Below are positions 21,295 through 32,154 of a stretch of DNA of 64,000 nucleotides, piece by piece; the first letter of the stretch is position 1; every line of letters begins with the position of its first letter. A model generated the notes under the pieces. It had not been told where the DNA came from and ran no database searches. It worked only from the letters and a program-made list of their open reading frames with translations. Origin of the DNA: Phytophthora hibernalis (lineage: Eukaryota > Oomycota > Peronosporomycetes > Peronosporales > Peronosporaceae); NCBI GenBank assembly GCA_012656075.1, contig JAAKBF010000238.1:62001-126000 (forward strand). Reading direction: 5' to 3'. A program made the translations under genes and the position numbers.

Positions 21295-22758
21295 GTGAAT
21301 CCGACGGCGGCCGGGCCCGGCGGAGCCGGTCTAAGAGTGTTTCTCACGGCGAGTTTGAACGTCCCGTGCCTGGCGAGGAGGGTTTCGACGCGTCGACGAC
21401 GTTACTCCGGGCGGAATTGGTCGCCGAGCATGCGCCTTCGCTGCCTATCCCAGGGCGGTGTCGTTTCCGCTCTCCGGTGGCTGGTCTTAGCCGCGCTAAT
21501 TCTAGCGGTTATTACCCCAAGCGGCACTCGCTGAGTCCTCCTCACAACGAGAATCCGGTCGAAGTCGATGAAGTCGACGAGTCACCCAATCTTGGGGCAG
21601 ACTCGTCGAGCTTCATTGATCCAGACTTGGCGAGTTCTTCAGCCGTTTTGGTGAGTTTATCTCTGACCACGAGCTCCTCGCTCGGTCGTATAAGTTCTTC
21701 GCCGAGTCCAGCATCTGGTCCACTGACTCGTCGATAGAATTGGCTCCAGCAGTGGTCTCGTTGAGTTCGTCTACTTCCGTGGCGACTCCTTCGCTGAGTT
21801 CCGTAGTCTCCGTTCCGGCCTCGACTAGCCCTACGGTGCCTCCTCCTCTTGGCTCTCCTCGACGTCGCCCCTCCCGAGCAGCAGCAAAAATTCTGCTTGC
21901 ATTACTCAGGCTGTGCTCGCCGAGTTAGACGTCCTTGACGAAGATGCTTTGGATGGTTCACCTATTCCAGCTTCGCCGAAGGTGGCAGGGTCGCCCCTCT
22001 GGTGACATTGAGCTTGAAATTTTGCCGAGCCAGACCAGCGATTCACTGTCTACTTCTCAGCCGTCACTGGGTGGTCTGTTGTGAGCTCGTCGAGCGGAAT
22101 GTCTCATCGAGATTTCCTTATGGACGTCGAGGCTGAAGATAGTTGTTCATCGTCAACTAGCACCGTGATCCTCTCGGACCGAGCGCCTCCACGTGGCAAG
22201 CTACAGAGCTATGCTGATGCTCGTCGTAAAGTCCCCGTTCCGTCAAGCGAGGGAGTGCGCCGGTTAATCGAGCTGCCCCCAAGTCTTCTCGCCGAGCTGC
22301 TAAGAAAGCGAAGAACTCATCGATTGTGGATGATTCTGGTACCAAGTCATCGAGCAAGATTGTTCTGGCCTCTCACGCAGGCTTCGGCACCCAAGACGGC
22401 ACGGGCCGCTGCTCCTGTCGCCAATTCGTCTGCTAAAGCTAAGGCGTCGGCTTCCAACAAGCGTTCGACGGGCTCCCGCTCATCGAGATCCTCCAAGAAG
22501 ACCTCAAGCGTTCCTTCGCCGAGTCAGCCTCCGACGGCCCCTGGCGCGGTGGAATTGCCCGCACCGTTGAAGCTGCCAATCGCGACGCTGCGTGCTCGTG
22601 CGGCCCAGGCGATTGCGCGTGAGGCTCGAGAGACTCCTTGCATGCGCCAGACTCGCACCGTGGAGTTCTATCATAATGGGTCCGCTCGTTGCTGGGTGAA
22701 AATGTTGGCTTGTCGTTCCCCGGTCAAGATGCTAGATATGTGGGCGGTTCGCGCGTAG
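21295..22758 (+). pseudogene. Gypsy gag N-terminal region (plus strand)
   Basis: Plus frames 21366-21737 and 21740-21928, and the 225-residue frame 22081-22758, are rich in Ser, Pro, Ala, Val and Lys (SSSSVATPSLSS-type runs, then SSAKAKASASNKRSTGSRSS). This is the composition of the disordered gag head in oomycete gypsy elements. The frame ends at 22758, opposite to and overlapping the minus-strand gag at 23018-22671, so two gag regions meet head-on here. No zinc knuckle or pol follows on the plus strand. Confidence 0.4.
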
Positions 22759-24276
22759 CCATTCGATCGCAGCAAGAAGTCGCAGACATGTTCATTCTCC
22801 CTGCGTCTCGCTGAGTAGTAGCGGGCTCGCGCCGATTGGTCGAATTGCGAACAGTAATAGTCCAGGAAAGCCTCGCTGAGAAGATTCCACTTTCGCTGAG
22901 TCTTCTTGGGAAGCTGTCGGAACCACCCCTTAGCTGCCTTGCCCAGACTCAGCGAGAATGGTTCACACCACTCATCTTGTACGTCCCCTTCATCTCGTAG
23001 ATGAAGCGTTTGATCCATTGTAATGCATCTTCCGACCGGTAGCGTTTCCCGTCAAAGGTCGTTATCTTCTCAAGCGGCGCATGCGTCCTAATTTCCAAGA
23101 CTTGTCCTCGGTCGCTTTCAGCCCCATCGAAGCTGAGCTGACGGATGTGGTCATGTGGCGACTCATTGACATCGCGGAGCCCGGGGTAATCGTCTTCATC
23201 GCTGAGTTGATCATCACCTACAGAAGCTGCAAGTGCTGCGGCGTCCGATCATATCAGGCGACAGAGCTCGGCGGCTTCTTCAGCAGTGATGAATTCTGCC
23301 ATCGGGCGTCGAGCTGGCTGGTCGCTGGTCTTCTTCGGAGTCTGCATGTGCGAGTCGGCGAAATACGGTGTTCCCTCAGTGCTCCGGAATACGCCACGCT
23401 TCGTCTCGGGTGTCTCGGCAACGGAACTTTCGCTGGGTCTTCACTAGGCTCGGGGAAGACGTACGGCTCAGTGACGTACGGTTGTGGTGGAGCCGATTTG
23501 GTCTCGTCGGGTTCTTCAGCTCGGTGAGCCTTGGGTAATTGTCCCTTTGGCCCACCTTGCATCCCAAACAAGTCTTTCAACTTGCGCTTCCATCTCATCA
23601 GCTCGACGCCGACCGTGTGCACACTCCAAGATGTCAGCGCCGGTTTCGATGGCTTATGGCCGCACCGGTATCCTATCGCTCGGAGTAATATCACCGTGTC
23701 CTCGACGAGTTGGGTCATCGTTTGGCTATTGATGGGTTGATCCAGTTCCTCGCTGAGTTGAGCCCACTTCGCTTGACACATGTACAACGGAGCGAAGATG
23801 TTGATCCACCGACTGTTGGTCTTCATTTCTTCGACGAGTCGGGACAGGACTCGGTTTGCCTTCGGTGTTTCGACATTCTTTGTCGCCTTTGGAACAAGCG
23901 GCGGTCGGTCACCCGGAGCCACGTCTTGTTCGTTGTCATCGTCATCGCCGAGTTCCGCTGCGAGGTTCCGCTCGACTGGGCGAGGAGCTCCCATGCGGGT
24001 CACCTGCAGCGAAAACTCGTCGACTTCTTCACGGAGAGCGACGACTCTCTTCACGTCGTCATACTCCGTCCCTTCATCATCATCCTTTTCCTCTTCTTCC
24101 TCCTCCTCCTCGCTTCCATGGCCTTCGTTATCGTCAAAGTCGTCAAACTGAACGGATCGCGTCACCTCCGCGTCCGCGGCGGTAATGCTGGTTCTCGTCG
24201 AGTTCGACTCATCGAGCGGCGATCCTCCGGCCGTCGCCAGGCTTGCGTCGCTCAAATTTGGCGATCCCTTGACCAT
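22671..24276 (-). pseudogene. Gypsy gag with capsid-like domain (minus strand)
   Basis: The long minus frame 24276-23254 (340 residues) begins with an acidic head containing a Glu/Asp run and passes through SRWINIFAPLYMCQAKWAQL. After frame changes, the frame 23018-22671 gives FSLSLGKAAKGWFRQLPKKT and EAFLDYYCSQFDQSARARYY, the conserved Retrotrans_gag helices that build the particle shell. The gag start lies 66 bases downstream of a primer-binding site and LTR on the same strand. The region after 22671 is replaced by an opposite-strand remnant, so pol is missing. Confidence 0.75.
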
Positions 24277-24341
24277 CTTCTCTTATTTGTTGCTCTTAAC
24301 TTGGTTGTACTTGGTACCTGCGAAAACAAAGCACACCCCTG

Positions 24342-24361
24342 AATCCCGGATCGCGGCACCA
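24342..24361 (-). other. Primer-binding site for reverse transcription
   Basis: Minus-strand sequence starting TGGTGCCGCGATCCGGGA lies right after the LTR end and 66 bases before the gag frame. Its complement ends in GCACCA and carries a T-arm-like GAATCCCGG block, so it fits the 3' end of a tRNA used to prime minus-strand DNA synthesis. The tRNA identity was not determined. Confidence 0.7.
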
Positions 24362-25384
24362 GTTGTGGTGTTGTGATTCACAGAAAACGTCGTTAGTTCG
24401 GCTTCCACGCAATAGCACAACACTTTGCCGAGTCAGGTCGGCGATCTTGGGCTTGCGCAGGGTTCCTGTCGGTTCCCTTTGCGGTTCGCCCCAGCCGGGG
24501 TTCAGTTGAGTGTTGTTCCCAACAAGTACCAAGCTCCAAACTCTCCAAAGACTCGCCTGAGCGTGGCAGTCTTCGTGCAAAGCCCTGTGCCCTCCACCAA
24601 CGGATGGACGGCAGCGCGCGAGTGCGCTTACAGGTCACCAGGCGCAGATTACGCCCAGCTAGGAGGTTACGGTGTCCTGTGTTGTGCAGACCCACCGGCT
24701 CGTCGAATCACCGAGACTTGTCTTCGCTTGGTAGCGATAAGTGGCCACCCCGGGCCGACCTTGATCTCTTGGCGCTACCAGACGGCTCCCCTACAAGCTA
24801 TGCCTCTCGGGGAACGACGGCAGACATAATCCAGCTCACGCAGGGACTTACCGGAGAAGTGTACGCTGTTCTTGGACTTAGAAGATTCCGCTCTGATTGT
24901 TATCTCTATGTCTTCGGAGAGCCCCTTCGGGCTCTTCCCTATGTTCTTCTATCGGTCCTTTACAAATATCTAATGAAATGGAGTCGTTACAGATCTCCCT
25001 GCGACTCTTCGTTCAGCTCCGTCCCTTGGTGTCGAGGTGTTTCCTATCTCTCGGCGACTCTTCACCCAGATCCTGATTTATCCCATATCTTTCTCGAGGC
25101 ATATTCTCGCCCAGTCGACTTTCGCCGAGTCGATTATCGCCGAGTCGATTATCGCCGAGTCAATTATCGCTGAGTCCGTCCATCGCTGAGTCCGTCCTTC
25201 GCTGAGTCCATTATCGCTGACTCTGTCTATCGCTGAGTCCAGCTAAGTGCGGTTCCCGATCAAATCCGTTCTCTGATGTATCCACTCAGCGGTGTACCCA
25301 CTTGATCCTCTTGAGTGCGACGTACCCACTGGTCTAGTTTAGGCGTTCCTAGTGTAGGGTCACCCAAAATCTGGATTTCCTACA
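24362..25384 (-). repeat. 5' LTR of the minus-strand gypsy element
   Basis: On the minus strand the LTR starts with TGTAGGAAATCCAG at 25384. The first 32 bases form an imperfect inverted repeat with the word TGTAGGGTCACCC at 25353. It runs about 1.0 kb to the primer-binding site at 24361. It contains a cluster of short tandem repeats at 25105-25250. Adjacent capped-transcript signals are not obvious. No 3' partner LTR is present downstream, because the element is truncated at 22.67 kb. Confidence 0.6.
25105..25250. repeat. Minisatellite in the LTR, unit about 15 bp
   Basis: About nine tandem variants of a unit close to cgccgagtcgattat are seen on the plus strand. The later copies drift to cgctgagtccgtcc. 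LTR U3 regions often carry such arrays as enhancer-like repeats. The core word tcgccgagt also recurs in the gag region of the same locus. Confidence 0.75.
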
Positions 25385-25720
25385 CCACACCAGCAAGAGG
25401 TTCACCAGCAAGAACTGCAGCAGCAAGGACTCCTGTAGTGACCACTTGAGCAGTGATAGCCCCTTCATCAAGAGCTTCAGCAACAGACCTTCGACAGCGA
25501 AACTTCGAGGAGCGAGAAGCCCAGTAGCAAGAACCCCAGAAGCTATAACCCTTTCCAGGGAGAGCTTCAGCAACAGACATTCAGCAGCGAAACCCGAGGA
25601 GCGAGAACCCTTCCAGCGAGAACTTCAACGGCTAGAGCTTGTGGCCCTCAGTAATGAGGGCCAAAGGAAACAACTGCGGAATTGCCGCAGCGAACAACGT
25701 TGCCTTGCTCTGTGATGGAC
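25385..25720 (+). repeat. Direct repeat of about 45 bp, period 90
   Basis: agagcttcagcaacagac starts at 25471 and again at 25561, each followed by a related gcgaaac...gaggagcgagaa stretch. The open plus frame 25446-25715 is simply the translation of these repeats. It has no recognisable domain and is not called as a gene. Confidence 0.6.
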
Positions 25721-25790
25721 TATAACTCGAAAAAAGCGACGATTTTGACCAATGAATGACGCTGGTCGAGTTGTCAGCAGTTTCGCCCAA

Positions 25791-26720
25791 AGTGTATAGT
25801 GTATAGTGTATAAATTATGCTGTATTAATGCGTATTGTATACCGCAGAGACCTGTTTAACGTGTACTTACGTATAGCGTATCGCGCTTGGGTGTTAAACA
25901 CTGGCATCTCACTGGCACTCTATACATTATACGGTGACACGCTATACACTTTGCGCGGACACGCTATACATTAAGCACTGGCACGCTATAGAAGGAAACG
26001 CTATGCGTTCTACACTAGCACGCTGTAAACTATACTCTGGGACGCTATACAATATACATTGAAACACTATACACTACACATTTTAAACACTATATGCTGA
26101 TGGGAGCTATACGCTGGCATCACTCTATTACGCTATTGCGCGATACACTATATACCATTTATAGGACTGGGCGGTATACACTATACGCAGATGGCGCAAT
26201 ACGCTAGTATCGCTCCATTTGCTTTACATGCACTCACACGCTATGAATTATACAGTGGCACATATTGGCACATTATACAGGATTAGTTGGCGCACTATAC
26301 ACATAAAACTGGTGCGCTGTACACTGGCACGCTATTTACTATACACGAGCGCGCTGAATACTGCTATACACCGACCGGCGCGCTGTATGGAACTCTATAC
26401 ATTACATATTGCACCCAATACCCTTTGCACAGGCGAACTATACATTACAGGTTGGCACACTATACATTACAGGCTGGCACGCTTCACAATACATGTTAAT
26501 ACCGGCACGCTTTACAGTATACACAGGCACGCTATGTACAGTCGAGCTCTATAAACTTCCACTGACACGATCAATAGACCCGAGTACGGCTGGCGCCATG
26601 ACGCTTATCTGTGACGAGCCGTTGTCAATACAATATACACGGACGCACACGCAAGCTGCACGAACATAAAGCAATCAACAGTGCAACTATATACTCACTC
26701 TTTAGTATACGCTACACAAT
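25791..26720. repeat. Degenerate array of ctatacact/ggcacgctata words
   Basis: Over about 930 bp the sequence is built of variants of cacgctatacactatacactgg, with the core words tatacact, ggcacgct and their neighbours spaced irregularly by 20-40 bases. Frames 26219-26554 and 26287-26499 only translate the repeat. The array ends just before the Harbinger element. It may be that element's target or a decayed satellite. Confidence 0.7.
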
Positions 26721-26729
26721 AACTACTAA

Positions 26730-28045
26730 GGGCCGCTCCTAACGGGATCATGTACGGATCGTGATCCCGAATTCCATGATCTCATTGGTCGATAAGAATA
26801 CATATGATTCCTCGCGTCTGACCCGGTGATCCCAAGGAAGGCTCACAACCCGTTGTTGGATCACGGCTCACAACAGAGTGTTCGATCGTCATGAAGATCA
26901 ATACAATTGTCTTGCTGGCGTCCTGTATCGTGGCTACTCACACACGCAAAGCTCGCCGCGCCAAGGTCGTCCCCGGGGCCCCTCATCGCGAGCGACTGCT
27001 ACTAGAGGGGCAGCTCAAACGATACTATCGAATGAGTGCGGATGCTTTCGATGTGATAGTTCAATTGCTTACGCCGGCTCTGCAGCGTGTAGCTGCTAAG
27101 TTAATGTGTCGGACGGGATCAAAATCAATTCAGGTGGTGAATATGGTGCAAATGACCGTATCGTGGCTTGCAGGGGGTCGTATCACACCATTCGAGCTCT
27201 TGCCGGCGTCAGTACATAGGCCTTCTACGCCATTGTTGCGGAGGTGATGGCGGCTATTTCTGAGCATCCACGCTTTCGCATCGCTGCTCCTACGCACGAT
27301 CTAGCCGCTATGGAGGCGGCTGCTAGTGGTTTTGCACCTATCAGTTCAAATAATATCTTGACTGGTTGCATTGGCTGCGTTGGTGGATGGCTTTGTGAAA
27401 TTAAAGCACCGAGCTCCGCAGAAGTACCTGATGTGTCTGCGTTCTTCTCTGGTCACTATCTCACTTTCGGGATAGTGTGTGACGCTTCTTGCAAATTCGT
27501 CGGCTACTGCTTCAATTCACCAGGCAAAGTATCGGATAGTGTTGCTTTTAAAAATGGACACTAAGTGCGGACATCGCTCAGATGCCGTTTGGATACTACA
27601 TTATTGGAGACAACGCCTACCTCCTTGACCCGTCAATGTTGGTCCCGTTCACGAAGCCTGAGATAAAGTCCCCTCTCAATCGGCATACAACTTTTATATT
27701 TCACAATTGAGGATACGCATCGAAATGTCGTTTGGCTTGCTGGTCAATAAATGGCCAGTTTTTCAGCGGGCTCTTGCTGTAGACTACGTGCACACTGGTC
27801 TCGTAATTAAAACCTGCATGAAATTGCACAATTATTGCATTGACGTCCGTATGCAGGCGAACAATTATCCAGCGAACAGGTTTCATGCAGTGGAAGAATA
27901 CAACGCACTTGAAAACTGAAGCTACAGAGCCACAGAAGCTGACGTGTCAGGTCAACACCATATCAAGGTGTAAAATGGGCACATACTACGTTAAGTTGTG
28001 ATGGAGCACATTGAAGATCACAACATGGTGCGCCCTTAGCGTCTT
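26730..28045 (+). mobile_element. Harbinger element (ends approximate)
   Basis: The left word ctaagggccgctcc near 26727 and the right word ggtgcgcccttag near 28032 are inverted relative to each other, with gatcacaac/gggatc-type words just inside. They enclose a Harbinger transposase frame. The match is short and the flanking trinucleotides (TAA and TTA) are compatible with but do not prove the expected 3-bp duplication. The boundaries are therefore tentative. Confidence 0.45.
26891..27919 (+). pseudogene. Harbinger (DDE_4-type) transposase, inactive
   Basis: Frame 26891-27247 begins at an ATG and has an HTH-like start (RYYRMSADAFDVIVQLL). After a frame change, frame 27244-27564 carries GCIGCVGGWLCEIKAPSS and SGHYLTFGIVCDASCKFVG. 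Later blocks are YYIIGDNAYLLDPSM (second Asp, near 27600) and RIRIEMSFGLLVNKW (Glu, 27715-27760), in two further frames. In HARBI1-like proteins the VGG position is V-D-G, so the first catalytic Asp appears to be Gly here (codon GGT at about 27382). Together with the stops this is a dead copy. Confidence 0.82.
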
Positions 28046-28094
28046 TGAAGATGAAAGCACTTTTAATTTGCCGCGAAGGTAGTTTTTATTCAAC

Positions 28095-28517
28095 TTAGTC
28101 ATCGATAATTTCACCTTCAAGTTTGTCCGCTTTTGCTTGAAGTGCATCAATACGACGTCGCAATCGATATTTTTCGTCTCGTAGATGAGCTATTGGCATC
28201 CCCTTCAGATTGTGGTTGTGAATCTGTTCTACAACTACCGCTAGAACACGCCGTTGACGAACGAGTATTCCGTCAATAGCAGTTAGACGCTCTGTCAAAT
28301 TGTCCCGCCCAATACGCGCACGCTGGACACGAGCTAGAGCTGTTTGCTCTGTTATTAGTTCGGACTTCGAGCTTGTTTCCGTTTCTATCAACTTCGTGAG
28401 CACATCAGCAAGAGTTGAAATTGGGTCCACACTCTTTTGACACTTGCGATTTTTCTGCCGAGTAGCGGCGGCGGAGCAATCTTCTTTGGTCGAATCGTCT
28501 TCGTTGTCTTCGTACAC
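28095..28517 (-). CDS. Coiled-coil protein, probably a transposon accessory ORF
   Basis: The minus frame encodes 140 residues. A low-complexity acidic start (YEDNEDDSTKED) is followed by two helical stretches with heptad-like spacing (LADVLTKLIETETSSKSELI; LRDEKYRLRRRIDALQAKAD). Harbinger elements usually have a second gene for a Myb/SANT-type DNA-binding protein whose C-terminus is a coiled coil. The position next to the transposase, in opposite orientation, fits this. The same register continues upstream across a stop at about 28533, so the visible frame is probably only the C-terminal half. The assignment is an inference from context. Confidence 0.45.
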   Translation of the reverse strand: MYEDNEDDSTKEDCSAAATRQKNRKCQKSVDPISTLADVLTKLIETETSSKSELITEQTALARVQRARIGRDNLTERLTAIDGILVRQRRVLAVVVEQIHNHNLKGMPIAHLRDEKYRLRRRIDALQAKADKLEGEIIDD

Positions 28518-28840
28518 ACCACCGGCACAAAATTAACGCCCGGCTCGTACTCGTACGGTATCAGCAGATACGTTGTGTGGTTTCACCAAAAAAGGCATCC
28601 CTTTTAAATCCAGCCTTGCAAGCTCAACTCCACAGTACGCGGATAGCCCTTTCGTTTTTAATGCGTGTAACACGCAACCGGGCGCGAAGAAAGTTAACTC
28701 ACTACTTAGGATCGCGCGTACCCAGGCCAGACCACGGCGCCCTATACAATACCATTAATGAGCCTGACGATTTGATGCCTGGATATCTACGAACAAAAAT
28801 TAAAATGCACGCTCGTAATAACCCCAGAGTGTTCATCGTA

Positions 28841-28950
28841 AGCTGTGGAGCCGGTGCGGTTAAATCACCGGCACCGTCCTTGAGCTGTGGCGCTGGCGCG
28901 GTTTAATCGCCGATGCCGTCCTTGAGCTGTGGTGCCAATGCGGGTTCTTT
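28841..28950. repeat. Tandem hairpin repeat, period 42
   Basis: The word agctgtgg starts at 28841, 28883 and 28925. Each unit carries a short inverted repeat (for example gccggtg ... caccggc around a taaat loop). The plus frame reads the repeats as SCGAGAV, which has no meaning as protein. Confidence 0.7.
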
Positions 28951-29352
28951 AGATTCCCTAATTATATATGCAAATAGGGAGTTTTATTCTTGTTGGACCT
29001 CGGTCCATCAAAATCGTGACTATTGTGGCCTGACTTGAAATTTGTATGGATAGTAATCTACACTCGAAAAAGTTGGACACACTTGCATACAAAACCAAGC
29101 ATTGTCCAACAAATTCAGGAGAATCAGTAATATTCCTCTCATTTTATATATTTGATATTACCTGCGAGAAATGAGTTCTGCTGCCTTCGAGTGATAATCT
29201 GAGCAGAATCTTCTAAGTCCAAGAACAGCGTACACTTTTCCGGTAAGTCCTGCGGGGCTGCATTATGTCTACCGTCGTTCCCCGAGATGCAAAGTTTGTA
29301 GTGGAGCCGTCTGGTGAGTCGATCATTTTGAGTCGACCTCCACGTAAGAACA
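28951..29352. other. AT-rich spacer
   Basis: No convincing frame. The minus frame 29396-29139 is short and without a recognisable domain. Confidence 0.35.
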
Positions 29353-29937
29353 ATGAAGCAACAGCAACTGGCCAGCCCGTCAACATCAAGCAGCAATGGG
29401 AGTGCTAGCCAGAAACTCGGCAGTAAGCGGGCCGTCCTGCCTCCAACAAGCGACGAGTACAGTCAGTGGACAGTAGATCAACTAAAGCTGGAGTGTACAG
29501 CCCCAAACTCTCCGTCGCCAAGAACACCAAGAAGGAAGAACGTGTTGCGATACTCACCGTGTACGACCGGTCGAGGGGTGGAATAGCACTTTTGCTTTCT
29601 AGACAGCGACTCGGAAAACGCTACAGTCTGATGATACCGACGAAGATCGACGAACCAAGCACTGCGTATTTCGGCTAATTAATCTGCTTTTCTTTGAAGA
29701 ATACTTTGGTCGGTTCATCTCATACGGTGATCAGCTCACTCGGAAGGAATTGGATGAAGGAGGGTCGTGATTTTGGGAAGATGTAGCCGCAGCTTTTAAC
29801 ACGGCCAACGAGACCTACGACAGATTAGTATCGGCAGACTCGCTTTTTGATGGCGTTTTCCCTGATCAAAGTACGGTCCACTCTGCAGTTAAACTGAAGT
29901 CGATATGGAAGCGGCGTCCTTTGACTTCTTCTAGATG
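29353..29937 (+). pseudogene. SAP-like plus Myb/SANT-like ORF, truncated
   Basis: Frame 29353-29586 starts at an ATG with a Ser/Gln-rich head and gives YSQWTVDQLKLECTA, the first helix of a SAP-type DNA-binding motif. Frame 29466-29678 holds its second helix (LSVAKNTKKEERVAILTVYD). After further frame changes 29683-29920 reads FGRFISYGDQLTRKELDEGG, then FWEDVAAAFNTANETYDRLV and HSAVKLKSIWK, a Myb/SANT-like domain common in oomycete transposon-associated proteins. The frame stops at about 29937, where it runs into the oppositely oriented pogo/Tigger gene. Confidence 0.55.
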
Positions 29938-30978
29938 AAGTTGTTCTTTTTGCGAAGTAGTGTTCGGAGGCAACTTCTCTACCCTGACGTTGGTTAGGTT
30001 GAGCCCCACATCGCTGTGCGACGATGCATTGTCAACGAGCAATATTATTCGCCTGCCTTGATCACGCATGGATTTGTTGAGGTCCTGCAGCCACGTCTGG
30101 TAGATGTCCGTCGTCATCCATGCCTTCTTAGCGGATTTATAGTCCACATCGCTGGGTTTGTGCTTAAGCCAGCGCGGCTTCTTAGCCTTTCCGACGAAAT
30201 GAAGCGAGCGTTTGTCGCTCCCTGTTGCGTTGCAGCATAACGCAAGAGTAATTCGCGATTTGTCTTGCTTTAGTGCCGGCGCTTCGTTTAGACAAATCGA
30301 TCCGCGCAGCACGTCGTTGCAGTAGAAGCCCGTTTCATCCATGTTATACACATCCGCGCCTGTGTACTGGTTGATTATGCTGCGCAAACGGTGGAAATCA
30401 GAGGCCACCTCCTCTAAGTCTACTGCACCCGACTCCCCGTACGCCCGCCGCCACCGAATGCCATACCGAGCCTGCAGATTTCTCAACCATGACTTCCCGA
30501 ACCGAGGCTGAGACGGTACGGGAATCTTGAGTCGGTGCGCAAGCTTTCGAGCTTGGGCGACAATCATCTGGCCCGAAAAAGAGAGTTGCATACTTTCTCA
30601 CCCCACGACGAACTCCACCACGCACTGGTCTAGGTACACTTGGTAGGCTGGGCGACATTTTTTGCGATTCAGACAGTCGGGTGTAAGCGGTCGGAGGCTG
30701 CTCTCACCTTTGAACACCCGTGGGATCACTTGTTTTGAAGGCTTCTTGAACAGATTAAACTTTTCTCGCGCCCACTTGGCAAGCTCGTTGTTAGTGGCGA
30801 GGGGGAACTCGTGATGGCGCCTACACAGCTCCAGCTCTTGAGCCTTAGTTAGACGCACGCGTTTTTGGAACGCGCGCGTTCCGGTTGATGTTGGCCGCAT
30901 GCTTGTTGAGGAGATTGCAAGTTGAGAAATGAAAACAAAGTCTGCAAATGCTGCCGGACGGGCGCGATGTTCAAACAA
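29866..30978 (-). pseudogene. pogo/Tigger-type transposase lacking its third Asp
   Basis: Minus frame 30978-30598 carries the HTH head (RVRLTKAQELELCRRHHEFP; TNNELAKWAREKFNLF). It continues in the same register, across a single TGA at 30600-30598, into 30591-29866. The DDE core shows VYNMDETGFYCN (first Asp) and IILLVDNASSHSD (second Asp). The protein then reads LPPNTTSQKEQ, where the family continues with an LQPxD block, so the third catalytic residue is missing and the gene is truncated at about 29930. Its length (about 370 residues) is short for the family. Apart from one stop and the truncation it is well preserved, so it is relatively young. Confidence 0.85.
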
Positions 30979-31672
30979 ACTCCCGTGCTAACTTTTTCTT
31001 GATGTCCTCGGTCTACGGGTTTTGATTGGTGGAATCGAAATTGTAGTATGTGATTGGTGGAAGATTGATCTTCAATGTACTAAATCAGTTCATCCGACTA
31101 TTACATGAATGCAATCCCACCAACACACAATCGAGCAGGTTATTCGATATGCGGTGTTCTTTATTCAAGCACAAGACTGTAATACCAAGTTCTAACCAAT
31201 TGGCATTTGTTTCTACCTGTAAGATTAGAAACCAGATCTGTTTACCAAAAATTGGTACTTAACCTTAACTACGACAGTATTCCATGCAAAAGTTGACGAA
31301 CAGAGCGCTGAACAGGTCGGCGTTGAAGACCACAATGGTGATCCGCTCGGCGTCCCAGGGGAGACAGCAGAGACCATCCGCCCAACCCCACCATTCCAAG
31401 CCTTGAATAGCCTTCACTACTTACATGTACTACTATTATACTACATGTACCAGTAGTAGTACTATTAATATTTATTTTCGTCTTACAAGAACAAAGTGAA
31501 ATGGAAAATGTCGTTGGTATCCAATGGATCCATGAGTTGAGGGGTAGGCAAGTTTAGTTTTGTTTCATACTCACTAATGAGTCTTTAGTCCTGACTTAGA
31601 ATCCTGACATACTGTGAACTGGTACAGTTATGCGTTTGCTTGAGTTCTTCACTCGACGGCCGGTTGTCGAAG
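30979..31672. other. Intergenic region beside the effector pair
   Basis: It holds the inverted words gtactactattat...tagtagtactatta at 31425-31470. A short minus-strand frame around 31400-31270 (ITIVVFNADLFSALFVNF) could be a gene fragment but is too short to name. No gene is called. Confidence 0.35.
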
Positions 31673-32098
31673 TCAACGACTCGCAGAGTTTCCGCTAAAC
31701 AACTTCTTCCACCACCTCTGAATCTTCTGCAAGAGCCCGTTGTTGTTGTAGACCGTCACAGTGACTGTGCTGCCTCCTGAGGTACCAGTGGACACTACCG
31801 TGCCTCCAGCTCCGGCTCGCGCTCCTTCGGCGCCCGCGTTGACACGCTCTTCAGCAGTAGTCGATGTGCGGTTGAGCAATTGGGTAGCCAAAAACTTTCG
31901 GAGGCTCGCAATCGTCGCCGTAGCGTTCGTCGACGTGATCTCAATCCTGTTCGTAGTAGCGTTCAGCTTGGTGGTCTTCAACGTACTGGATCCCGTTGAC
32001 GCGATTTCGTTCGTGGTGGTGGTTGTGGTGGCAGCGAAGCTTCCCGCGATAGAAAGCAGGAGAACCAAGGTTGCCAATACGACTTGAGCCAGACGCAT
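31673..32098 (-). CDS. RxLR-like secreted effector
   Basis: The ATG at 32098 gives a 141-residue protein. Residues 1-22 are a clear signal peptide (a hydrophobic core of VLATLVLLLSIAG ending in SFA). A Thr/Ser/Asn-rich spacer follows, and near residue 75-80 the LATQLLNRTS stretch sits where RxLR occurs, followed by TTAEERV, a good EER motif. The RxLR itself is degenerate (QLLN). The C-terminal part has a Gly/Thr-rich segment and ends in LLQKIQRWWKKLF, a WWKK-type end seen in small oomycete effectors. RxLR proteins are delivered into host plant cells and act there; the target is unknown. The longer frame (to 32287) is rejected because the signal peptide starts at 32098. The inverted paralogue is at 34198-34644. 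Confidence 0.85.
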   Translation of the reverse strand: MRLAQVVLATLVLLLSIAGSFAATTTTTTNEIASTGSSTLKTTKLNATTNRIEITSTNATATIASLRKFLATQLLNRTSTTAEERVNAGAEGARAGAGGTVVSTGTSGGSTVTVTVYNNNGLLQKIQRWWKKLFSGNSASR

Positions 32099-32154
32099 TT
32101 TTTGAGAACAGGGTACAGTAGATTGGTCTTGAGGTATGTTGGTGGCTGAGCGCG

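Noticed and set aside
25105..25250. Possible CRISPR-like array
   Set aside because: Units are contiguous without unique spacers and lie in an LTR of a eukaryotic element.
26219..26669. Plus frames of 86-111 codons
   Set aside because: They only translate the ctatacact array; no domain and strongly repetitive.
31761..32087. Plus frame of 108 codons over the effector
   Set aside because: Antisense of the RxLR-like gene, which has a signal peptide and EER motif on the minus strand.
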